A DNA stretch of 64,000 nucleotides from contig JAMJFZ010000597.1 of the NCBI GenBank assembly GCA_026225945.1, forward strand, positions 4,484,001 to 4,548,000, given 5' to 3'. Numbering within the stretch: the stretch's first letter is position 1; every line of letters starts with the position of its first letter. The stretch comes from Cricetomys ansorgei. Its lineage: Eukaryota > Chordata > Mammalia > Rodentia > Nesomyidae. The translations under genes were made by a program, and so were the position numbers. The notes under the pieces are model-generated. The model made no database searches. It was given only the letters and a program-made list of their open reading frames with translations, and was not told where the DNA came from. Shown here one piece after another: positions 43,961 to 54,805 of the stretch.

Positions 43961-44961
43961 TCTGGAATTTTCCATTCCTGCTCTGAATAGGCATCTGAGT
44001 TCTCCCAGCTGCAGTCATCCAAAACCTGAGCAAAACCCCAGGATTCTGTTGCTTACCCCAGTGGCTCAGAATAACACAGGGGCCTCAGCCCGGCCAGGGC
44101 TTCTCTCCTATATGTATCAGTAGTTAAAAGAGCATTAGACATGACAGGAGCTATGAGGTCTACAGCCACTGCTGATGTCCACACTCCTGCTGGTGGACAG
44201 CCACTGGCTTCAGGAGGTGGTCTGAGAGGCATTCAGCAAACATTTACTGGACTGAGGAAGAGGGCATGGGCTAGGTGCATCCTGGTCTGTGCTGTAATCT
44301 GTCGTAGCCTATGCCATGGCCAACTATGGATCTATGCTGGAGTCAGCCATGATTAGTCCTGGGTCTGTCTGGTTTCAAAGCCACAGTTGTTTCTGTCAAC
44401 CTTGTGGTGGTGGTGAGTCCCAAAGGTTTCTGTGTACAAGCGACATGTGACCCTCCTGCAGGAGAGGGCCTGCCATCATGGCTGGCCACACTCACACATG
44501 GGTTGCCTAGATCAGCGGGTGCATGATTGAACACTCGCACTATCTGTCTGACAATGGGCTCTCTGGCTCTCCTGACAGCATATGTGGGTTGCTGGAGAGG
44601 ATGAGGAGTGAGGATGGATGAAGAAGGTAGAAATGGGGATGTGGACAACTAGAAGGCACTTCCCCAGGACTGACCCCTCAACACCGCCCTGCAATCCACA
44701 ACAGCTAGGAGCGTAGAGCAGCCTGCTGTGCATTGAAAAGGCACCTGCAGCCCAACATATTCCCAGGGTTTGTCCTTGTCTGGGACACCAGCCACTCCTT
44801 GGGGGGGGGGCCTTCTCGAGTGAGCCAGCCCTGCTCAGAGTGGGCCAGGCCATACCAGGAGAGTTTGGGACCGACATGTTGGCTGTGTAGGGAGTGGGAG
44901 AGAGTTCACCAAGACAGGAGGGCCATTCAGTCACCCTCCCCTCCCCACGGCCTTCCTCCCC

Positions 44962-45125
44962 TTGTGTGTGTCTGTGGGGTGTGGAGGGGGGTCTATGTGT
45001 CTGTGGGGTGTCTTTGGGGTGTCTGTGGAGTGTGGATGGGGTGTCTGTGGAGTGTGGAGAGGGTGTCTGTGGGGTATGTGGGGGTGTCTGTAGGTGTCTG
45101 TGGGGTGTGGAGGGGTATGAGTGTG
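44962..45125 (+). repeat. GT-rich minisatellite
   Basis: Variant units of GGTGTCTGTGGRGTGTGGA, some shortened to GGTGTCTGTG, about eight in a row. G-rich on the plus strand. Open frames across it are by-products of the repeat. Confidence 0.85.
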
Positions 45126-46803
45126 AGGAAGTGGGCAAAGGAGGCTGGGCTCTGCCTTGTCAGTATCAAACAGAATGGAAAGGACTCAGAACACAGATGG
45201 CTCAAGGTCCACCTAGGCAACACAGTGAGTCTAAGGCCGACCTGCAGCAATGTATGGGGATACCGTGGTGGCAGGACACTTGTTAACGTGAAACGTGGCT
45301 TCCATTCTCGGTTCCACAAAAAGAAAACTAAGAGTTAAATCAAGGAATTTTAAGCATTTACTTCTGTAGCCAGACGCAGATGGGAAGAAGGATGATTATA
45401 CGAAGGTTGTATAAAAGTCACAGATACGTAACAACAAGTACATTTATCAATATGTGATTCAGATCAGAAGCAGAGCTAAACACAGAATTATCCACAGCGC
45501 GGCTGGAATTTCTTGAGTTCTCTGAGGCTTATTCTGTGTCGTTCTTACACAGCCGCCTCGCCTGGGAGCCACTCTCACAGTGTATTTCATGGTTAAATGT
45601 GAAGACCAGTGCAGGAAAAGGAGAAGAAGGAAAAGGGGGAGGCACCGTTTCAAGTAAAGGCAACCCTCCTTCCCCAGGATGGTGGGGGGAGGGGAAGGCA
45701 GTGACAGAGATGATGCAGCCCCCGTGGGGGGAGGGGGGGCGCTACTGGGCTGCTCCCTGCTTCCCTCAAGAGGCAAGCAGCCCCTAGTCTGAGTCCTGGG
45801 TCTGTTTCCCAGACAGAACCCTAAGGAGGAGACCCCCAAAGAGGGAGCTCCCTTGGTATGTCAAGATAGGCCATGCTCCTAGCCATTTTCTGGAGGCTGT
45901 GACATCCCAGGATTGGGAGATCCCTGTCACCTCAGTGCCCAAGACCTGGAGCTGCCTTGAGAAGGACTCGGCTATGTCCCTTGCAATTGTCCACCACGTG
46001 TTCAGTACTGGCAATCACCTGCCAATCAAGGTACAATTGCAGCTCCAGGTCAGGACAGATGTTGCACTCCCACCTGCCCTGCATGCAAATGACACTGAAG
46101 CACAGGGCCACTTTGGCCAGCACTGGCTATCCTATCTGAGCTCTAGATCCTTTGGCCTCTGAAGACTGCTCAGGCCAGGGTCAGACCTCCCTGCTCCCAA
46201 CCACTCCCCTCCCCCACCATGACAGGAAATAAGCTGAGACATCTCCCCAGGTTTCCTTTCCAGCTTGTACTCTTCAGCGGTTCTTTTTTTAAAAATAAGT
46301 CCACTTGAAAACTTTTTTTTTCTTCTTCTTGGAAATATGTGTGATTGCTCAATCCGGGGCAGTTCAAAGGCACCGGGAACGGCAGGAAAGTAGCTGAGCC
46401 TCCTATTTAGCTCCAAGCAGAAATAAATCTTGCCCAGTTCCCTTTGTGCCTGGCTTTCCAGAGACACTTGTCCAAGCCACGCATGCCAGGATATGTGAGT
46501 CATCTCTGGAGCCAAGGGCCCCAGTATGCCAAGCTCCAAAAGACACCACAAAGGGCAGGGCCCCTGAGGGATGCACAGAAGACATGGAGGGTCATCCCAG
46601 GCTCTGGGGTTAGTGCTGCCTTGCCCATGTGGGTGGGTCTGAGGATCATTAAACCTGGCTGAGCCTGAAATCCTAGGCCTTTCTATGTTGTGTTTTAGAG
46701 GGGCTCCTCATGGTGGGGTCTAGGAACTGCTCACCCAGCTCTCAAGGCTCATTGCTAAAGTTTTTCAGCCTAACCTAATAAGGGAGCCTCAGGTTCCCAG
46801 GAG

Positions 46804-47012
46804 AGCACGCACACACACACACGTGCACACATGCACACACACGCACACGTGCACACACACACACACACTCATATGCACATGTGCGCACACACATATGCAC
46901 ATGTGTTCCCACATACATACATGCACATGTGTGTGCTCGTGCACACACATACACACACATGCTCACGCATGCACATGAATGAACACCAACACACACCAGC
47001 ACATATATACAC
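46804..47012. repeat. Imperfect (CA)n with CG and TG steps
   Basis: Alternating purine-pyrimidine DNA (CACACG, GTGCAC, CATATGCAC) for about 200 bp. Confidence 0.9.
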
Positions 47013-47454
47013 ATAAAATCAGTTTCACAGACTTATAACTGAAGGACGTCAACATCGGCCACTCTTCTGTAGTCTTGCTAGGTCTCACTACGGCCTGTGC
47101 TCGTGACGGGCTTCTGAAGTGGAAACTGCCCAATAACATGCCATCATTAGCGACATCCACTTGGCAGTAACGGGAGCAGCTGCAGGCAGACCTGAGTGAC
47201 CCGTGAGGGTCACCCCTGGCCCAGAGAGCTGGCCGTTAGCATTTACTGCACACCGTCAGGCGAGGCAAGCCTTTTCATTCTCGCACACAGAACGCTATCA
47301 TCCTGCTGCAAGCCTGCAGGCTTTAGACAAATCTTCCCAGGAGTTCCACAAAAACTGTATGTTCTGATCACAGTGTCCAACAGACAGCCACCCTGGGGGT
47401 ACTCACTGTGCTTTGATAACCTTTGCACACATCTCCTCCCCTATGCCTGAGCCA

Positions 47455-47550
47455 TTTTCCATCCCTGTCAAACTCCTACTCATCCTTCAAAAGCCAGTTC
47501 AAACACCCCTTCCTTCCTAAACCACTCCTTCTTTCACCCCAGAAAAAGTG
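47455..47550 (+). repeat. L2-type LINE relic
   Basis: CCTACTCATCCTTCAAAAGC, CAGTTCAAACACCCC and TTCCTTCCTAAACCACTCC. Confidence 0.55.
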
Positions 47551-47697
47551 ATTCCTTTCCTGTATTTTTTCCTACTGCCGTTACAACCAATCACCAATAA
47601 CTTGGTGACAAAAAACAACACAAATTTGTTATCTTACAATTCTGAATTGTTGAAAGTCAAGTTCCGGTTTAGTGGGCTAAAATCTTAGTATTGGGCA

Positions 47698-47935
47698 GGG
47701 GCTGGAAAGATGGCTCATCAGTTAAGCGCAGTGGCTACTTTTCCAGAGGACCCGGGTTCAACTCCCAGCACCCACATCCATCTGTAACTCCAGTTGTAGG
47801 AGATCTGACACCCTCTTCTGGTCTCTAAGGACCCCAGGAATGAAAGTAGTGCATAGACATACACACAGGCAAAACACTCATACACATAAAATAAAAACAT
47901 CAAAACTTCAGAATAAATAAATAAAATCTGAGTGT
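47698..47935 (+). repeat. B3 SINE
   Basis: GGGGCTGGAAAGATGGCTCA, CCAGAGGACCCGGGTTCAAC, GGCAAAACACTCATACACAT and an AATAAATAAATAAAAT tail. Confidence 0.93.
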
Positions 47936-49419
47936 TAGCAGGGCTGTGTTCCTCGCAGAGGCTCAGAGGAAGAAAGCCAACTCTTTCCTTGCCTCCCAGG
48001 GCAACCCCTTCTCCCTGCTTCCCAGTGAAGAGCCTCTCCTCTGACCTCTGACCTCTGACCTCAGCCTCCACGTGTGCATTTCCCTCTCTGACTTTGTGCT
48101 CCCTGATGTAAGGACTCAGTGACCAGGATGCTGTGTCTGTCCCTCCCATCTGAACATCCTCTACTTGGTTCTGTCTCCAGAAACCCTTCTGTATTTCAGG
48201 TGACACACTCACGGGCTCCACGGGGACTTCCAGAGAGCTTTGCATGGGCCTCCTCTCAGCTAGAATCTGAATGCCTCAACAGCAAGGACTTGTTTCATTC
48301 GTACTTTCATGAATATCCTTAAGAATATTCATCACAAAGTTATAGTCATATCTCTATGACCTGTGTCCAGCGCAGGGAAAAACACAGAAGCGGTGCTCTC
48401 AGTTCGTTGAATGAATCGACAACCCCCAGACTTAACACATAGATAAGGGGGCCTGGTTTTGAGAATATGCTTCTGTGAAAATAGGATTCGTGAAGTGATA
48501 GCACTCACATCTCCTTCTGGGGCCAGGCAAGTAAGATTAACGGCAGAGCCTCCAGGGATTGATGGGGTCTGTGGTGGCAAAGAACGCAACTGTCTTTTAA
48601 CTAGGGCGGCTATTATTCAGTTTTGGGGTCAGGAAGAAATACCATCATTTGTTGGCAAGTACTTCCAGTTTCCAAGAAAAGCCAAAACACTAGTGCTAAA
48701 AATAAAATCACCTGATTTAGAAATGTTAAAGCTAATATAAAAAAAAGAAAAAAAAAAAGTTGAGAAATACCACAAGGACCAAACAGGAGTCTCTGGGGAA
48801 TCAGACTGCAGCTACCAGTTGCCACCTCTGATTTATGCCCTCAAGTACGTTCCTCTGGGCCTTACATACCAATTAATCTAATTTGGTCTCATCGGCAGTG
48901 CCAGCCACGCGCACCCCTCACCAGGTGCACCTAGAGATCTGCTCTCAGGGTTGTGTGGTCCCTGGGACAGCTCCTTGCTGTCTGGGCCTAGATATGGCTA
49001 CACTGAATTAGCCTCATTTCTTCATGAAAGGCAGGCCTTGCATAGGCAAAGAACCCCTCAAGCCAAAGACTATATACCTAGAAATGTCATCACTTCACAC
49101 AGAGCCCAGCAGCGATGGAAATCACGTACCACATCACAGGCTAGCAGGGATCTTAGTGAGAGCTAGACCTGGCTCCCTCCTAGCTCTGCCTCAGAGCTCA
49201 GAGAGCCTGGCAAAGTAATGAACTTCTCCTTGGGCTTCAGTCTGTGGCTGACAAAGAGGCTTAGCTGCTTCTAACAACTGTCGTAGGTCTAAGTATGCAC
49301 GACAGAAGTATCCAAGTAAGGACACATACAGACACTCACAACGTGGTCCTTAACTAAGGAGAACACCGACAACTTAAGTCCTCTTTAGTGGCAGTTCGGA
49401 TGGAAAAACGTCCACCTCA

Positions 49420-49745
49420 GGCTCCTGTGGGTGAATACTTGATCCCTACCCTGGCAGTGCTGTTCTGGACCGCTATGAACCAGTAGGGATGTGGGTGGGA
49501 CCTAGCTGGAGGAAGTGGATCTCTGGAGGGTGGGCCTAGAGATTTAGGGTCCCAGCGGGCTTCCTCTTTTGTCTCTGTTTCCTCTCCCTTGCCTCACATT
49601 CCCGCCACCATGCCCTTCCATCCCCTAACCCCTACTACCCACCCTACCCTCCTCCATAGTGGGCTGAACCTGCAAAATAAACCATTTCTTCCTCGGGTTG
49701 CTCTCTGCCAGGCATTTGACTGTGGAGACTAGAAAAGTAACTAAC
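49420..49745 (+). repeat. Nonautonomous hAT-type DNA transposon relic
   Basis: TGTGGGTGAATACTTGATCC, GTGGGACCTAGCTGGAGGAA, GCAAAATAAACCATTTCTTC and a GAAAAGTAACTAACAC end; same group as 30295 and 50160. Confidence 0.6.
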
Positions 49746-50159
49746 ACACGTGTGTCTGGCGTCCCGCCCACATTCTCTCTTCCTTCATTTCAGATTCACG
49801 CACAGACAGTGGGGCCTGGACCAAAGGGCCAGAGTGCAGTTTGCCTCCGAGGGTTTCTTGAGCAGATGATTAATGAGTGGGTGAAGGAAAGAAACAGCCA
49901 TACATTCCACAAATCAGATGTTAAAAGTACAAGTCCCGGGTCTGAGGACCCTTGGAAGCCATGATCCCTTCAGGACTAATTTCCCTGGTGACCCCATCCT
50001 GGCTTTTGGAGATCCCCACACAAGCAGTGTGGAGGACCCAGCCCAGTGTTACGCCCTCCTGGAGAGCTGTGAACATGTACCAGCTGAGCTGCTGTACGTT
50101 AAGGGGTGCGGCTGTGTCTACCCCATTCCCAAAGGGCTTTCTGAGTTTTCCTTTCCACC

Positions 50160-50480
50160 AGTTTGAATGTGAAATGTCCCTCCACAGGCTGTGTGTTTGA
50201 ACGCTTGCTTCCCGGCTGGTGGTGTCATTTAGAGGGTTGTGGGACCTTTAGGAAAGAACCTCACTGGAGGAAGCGGGGCCTGGCTGTGAGGTTATATAGC
50301 CCAGCCCGACTCCCTGCTCCTTCTCCACCCTCTGAATGTAACCCAGTGTGACCAGCTACTTCCACTCCTGCTGCTGTGCCCTCCTGCTACAGTGTGAGCC
50401 AAAAGAAAGCCTTCCTCCTCAAGTTGCCTCCTGGAGGGTAATTGGTCACTGCAGAGAGAAAAGTAGCTATTTTAACCATG
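50160..50480 (+). repeat. Nonautonomous hAT-type DNA transposon relic
   Basis: GTTTGAATGTGAAATGTCCC, CGGCTGGTGGTGTCATTTAG, GGACCTTTAGGAAAGAACC and AGTGTGAGCCAAAAGAAAGC. It lies 0.4 kb from a sister copy in the same orientation. Confidence 0.65.
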
Positions 50481-51769
50481 TTTCCTGGTTTTTCTGCCAC
50501 ATATGTGTGCAAATGTCCCCTGGAAACCTCTCAAAGCACAGTCGTCGTCGTCCCCCCCCTACCTCCAGGCCTCTGTCATTCTACCCAGAGTCCTTTGCAA
50601 ACTGACTTTTAGGACAAACTTAACAATGGACATGCAGTTTTGACTTCAGCCTCTAAGAGGTCTCTAAGCAGCACCGCCGGTCTCTCCAGCTCCCCTGGGA
50701 CCTAGCCACAGCACCCATGGAAGCCGGGGGCATGTGCTCAGAAGAGGCAGAAGGCCAGTGTCCACTGCCCTGGTGCTCCTGGAATGGCCTCCTTCTCAAC
50801 AGAGGGCAGCCATTAGAGTGTACAAGGGGAAACGGCCTTGACACCCAGCCCCCAGTTCCTTCTCCATATGAGGACAGACTCTGACTCTTGCAAGTCCTGC
50901 TCATGGGACACCTGGAATTACCCTGCGAGGCAGGCCGTCGGGAACCCTTGTCCCTCGTCACAGGCAGGGGACCAGAGGTGCTGTATCAGTTTGCGGCCCA
51001 GACCTGGCTGCAGGGCTCACAGAGACCCTCAGGAGCCAGCATGTGCCTCTGACCAGAACCAACCACAGCATCCATGTGGAGCTCCTACATCTGCACCTGG
51101 AGACAGCTGTCGCTCAGGACAGGGATAAGGACAGAGGGAAATGGACATTTTGTCACAGGAGATCTGAAAAATGTCAATCGAGAAAACCAGTAGCAATAGC
51201 TTTTCCTTCGAAACTTTGTAACAGTCAAAGACAAAATTTTGACTCAGTGTTTTCCTCACCATCCTCCCAAACTGCTCAATTCCCAGCATGCTCCTCATTT
51301 GCTCCCTCCCTCTCCCCTTCTTTAGTTCCATTCCAAGCTTCATTTTGGGAAGTACCCACTGGGGTCTCTATACAGGACTTGGTTTGGAGACAACAGAAGA
51401 AAGACAGGCCTCTATAATGGGTGCCTGAGTCATCCATTCTGTCCAGACACCACCTTCCCAGGCGCCAAGCACTGACGTAAGCCCTGGAGCTTCCCCGAGA
51501 GTCTGTGAAGATGCTACCTCCCAGAAGCCTTCCCTGACTGCTCCCAGATGCTGTATCTTCTTGGCCTGAGAAAGCACCTGTGTCTACCCAGCTAGCCATG
51601 CAGTAACTTCTGTTTCCTGTACCTGTACATCATCAGCCCAACTTTCTGGAAGCTGCTGTGGGAATATACCGCAGGTCTAGCAATCCCTCAACACCTGATA
51701 GTCTCTCTTTTTGAGGCATGGATTCTTGTGATCAAACCTTATTCTCATATGGCCCACTGTGTCCCCAGC

Positions 51770-51905
51770 ACAGACAGAGGCTCGGTGGCAAGGGATTATA
51801 TCTCCACTTTACAAATAAGAAAATCAAACTTCAAAGATGCAACATGGATGCTAGTTGCACAGTCAGAAGATACAGGATTCAGCTGGGTCTCCTGGCCCTG
51901 CATGA
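51770..51905 (-). repeat. MIR SINE relic, antisense
   Basis: TATATCTCCACTTTACAAAT, AAGAAAATCAAACTTCAAAG and GTTGCACAGTCAGAAGATAC. Confidence 0.5.
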
Positions 51906-52013
51906 TCGCTCATGCCTGTAATCCCAGCACCTGGGAGGCTGAAGTAGAGGATCATGAGTTCCAGGCTAGCCAGGGTTACATGGCAAGATCCTGTCTCAAA
52001 ATGAAACAGAAGA
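51906..52013 (+). repeat. B1 SINE
   Basis: GCTCATGCCTGTAATCCCAG to AAGATCCTGTCTCAAAATGA. Confidence 0.8.
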
Positions 52014-52172
52014 ATGCCAGCACTCGGGACGCAGAGGCAGGCGGATCTCTGTGAGTTCAAGGCCAGCCTGCTCTACAGAGTAAGTTCCAGGACAGCCAGA
52101 GTTACAACAGGGAAACCCTGCCTCTAAAAACAAAAAAAGAAAGAGAGAGAAAGAAAAAGAAAAAGGAAGGAA
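52014..52172 (+). repeat. 5'-truncated B1 SINE in the tail of the preceding B1
   Basis: It starts inside the consensus at ATGCCAGCACTCGGGACGC and ends in CCCTGCCTCTAAAAACA, with a long A/G tail to about 52172. Confidence 0.88.
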
Positions 52173-52174
52173 AT

Positions 52175-52450
52175 AAATAAGCTATAGCTTGGGAAATAGC
52201 ATAGTAGATAGTGTTCCGACACAAGCATGGTGACTTGTTTTCAATACCCAAGACCCAGGTTTAAAAAAAAAGAAGTTGGTCATAGTGATCATGCTTCTAA
52301 TCCCAGTGCTGGGGAGGCAGAGGCAGGGGGATACCAGGGCCTCACTTAGTGAGTTTCAGGCCAGTGAGAGACCCGGTCTCAACAAAATCAAGATAGATGA
52401 CGCCTGAGGAACAACACCCAAGCTTGAGCTCTACTTCCACATATACCATG
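52175..52450 (+). repeat. RSINE1/B4-type SINE
   Basis: GCTATAGCTTGGGAAATAGC head, AATCCCAGTGCTGGGGAGG, GAGAGACCCGGTCTCAACAA; followed by the CA/TG-rich array that may have grown from its tail. Confidence 0.65.
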
Positions 52451-52454
52451 AGCA

Positions 52455-52680
52455 TGCACACATGTATGCACATGAACACATACACACATGTCATGAACAC
52501 ATACACACATGTATGTACTTGAACATGTACACACATGTCATGAACACATACACACATGTATGCACATGAACACATACACACATGTCATGAACACTTGCAT
52601 ACATGTATGTACTTGAACATGTACACACATGTCATGAACACATACACACATGTATGCACATGAACGCATACACACAAAAA
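52455..52680. repeat. Minisatellite with a 94-bp higher-order period
   Basis: CATGTATGCACATGAACRCA recurs at 52461, 52555 and 52649, exactly 94 bp apart. Each period contains shorter CATGAACACATACACACATG subunits. Confidence 0.92.
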
Positions 52681-53860
52681 ATACAAGCAAACAACAACAA
52701 AACGCCCAAAGTTGCTATACCCAGACTGTTCCCTGCAGGTGGCAATGGGAGGTGTTTCCTGGCAGTCTTGACTGCTCCAGTTCCCAGCTCTTCTCCAGGG
52801 AGATGACAGTCCTCGCAGCATCCCCAGGGTGGGAAAGCAGCAGCTGAGATCATCAGAGAGAGAGAGCCTTTCCAGAGCAGGTAGGAGGGTTGTGTGCAAC
52901 TGAGGTGCCTTCGCCCTGTCCATCCCCACACTGGGAATCTCGGCTTCCATAGCTTAGGGCTGGGCTGCAGGGCAGAGTCAGGCCTGGATAGTTAGTTACA
53001 GGAGGCCATAGACAGTTTGGGATGAGCCTTCTTGGGGGTGAAGTGCCTTACTAACTGCAATGTGGAATGACAATGGAATGACTGGTCCCCAGTCTCCCCA
53101 TCTTTATAGCACAGCATTGATCTAAGTTTCCAGCTGCACCCCACTTTCTGCCCCTCAAGTCCAGGCTCCCCATTGCCTATGGGGAACAGTCATGAGTTTA
53201 GAAGCTGGGAGCCTAGGTAACAATGCCAGGTCAGGAGGCAAGCCTAGAGCGGGAGGCAGCCTGTGGACATCTACGGATTACGTCCCCAGCTCAGGGAGAG
53301 TAGCTAACAGGTAATATGTGACTGAACCACAGCCAGCGAGACGCAGTAAGACTTTGCTGGGCATGCTGGGAGGTTTTACTCTTAACTGTAGACTGAGAAT
53401 TTAAGATTATAAAACCAGAATCGTTGTTGAGATGATGAAGAACTTGTTTAAGGATGAAGTCAATGTGAAATAGAGTGCAGCTGAAAGCAAGAAGAAACAA
53501 ATCCCCAGGGCTAGCCTCCAACATCCTGATGAGCTGTGGTTGCTATCTCTGGCTTTTCCTGTTTTGAGGAAACAATACTTTTTCCTTTCTCTGACACTGG
53601 CTTTTGGGAACTGATAAGAAAGAGCTGCACCAGCTGCGAACACCCTGGCTTTATGAAGCTAGGCGTGCAAGGCTTTCTCAACACCAGAGACTTGCTTCGT
53701 CGCTCTGTTCTGCCGCTTGCCTGAGAGTCTCAGCTGGAAAAAAGCAGATCTACAGCCAACAGACTTGTCCTGAGCTAGTCTACAAGTAAAAATAGCCCCA
53801 TAGCCCTGTCCTAAGAACTCCTCTCCCTTCTGGACCTTGCCAGAAGCTCCCTGCCTCCTT

Positions 53861-53941
53861 AACACACACACACCACATACCACACACCACACACACACAG
53901 CACACACCCTACACACCACACACACACCACACATACACACA

Positions 53942-54025
<84 letters not shown>

Positions 54026-54720
54026 CACACACCATACACACACCACACGCACACCACACACACACACACCACACACACACACTACACACCACACGCACAC
54101 CACACACCACACACCACACACACACACCACATACACACACACACACACACACCATACACCACACAGACACCACACACCACACACACACCACACATACACA
54201 CACACACACACACACCACACACCACACACACACACCACACACACCACACACAAACCACACATACACACACACACCACACACACCACACACACACACACCA
54301 CACACACCACACACACACCACACATACACACACACACACCACACACACACACCACACACACACACCACACACCACACACCACACAGACACCACACACCAC
54401 ACACACACCACACATACACACACACCACACACACACCACACACCACATACCACACACACACACCACACACACACCACACGCACACCACACACACACACAC
54501 CACACACACACACTACACACCACACGCACACCACACACCACACACCACACACACACACCACATACCACACACACACACACACACCATACACCACACAGAC
54601 ACCACACACCACACACACACCACACATACACACACACACACACACACCACACACACCACACACACACCACACACCACACATACACACACACACACCACAC
54701 ATACACACACACACCACACA

Positions 54721-54778
<58 letters not shown>

Positions 54779-54805
54779 ACACACCATACATACGCACACC
54801 TCTGA
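53861..54805. repeat. Long CA-rich array (CAC/CACA) with higher-order duplications
   Basis: About 940 bp of A and C with rare T and G. ACTACACACCACACGCACAC occurs at 54081 and 54512, and ACCATACACCACACAGACAC at 54151 and 54583, a shift of 431-432 bp. CACAGACACC recurs at about 54163, 54383 and 54595. Open frames of over 300 codons on both strands (His/Thr or Val/Cys) are products of the repeat. Confidence 0.96.

Noticed and set aside
44512..45338. Open frames of about 200 codons on both strands
   Set aside because: They run through the GT-rich minisatellite, and the apparent Pro/His/Thr or Cys/Val/Gly repeats reflect the DNA repeat.
53837..54805. Open frame of 322 codons (His/Thr repeats) on the plus strand and Val/Cys-rich frames on the minus strand
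   Set aside because: They are translations of the CA-rich array in every frame; no start context, exon structure or protein-like composition.
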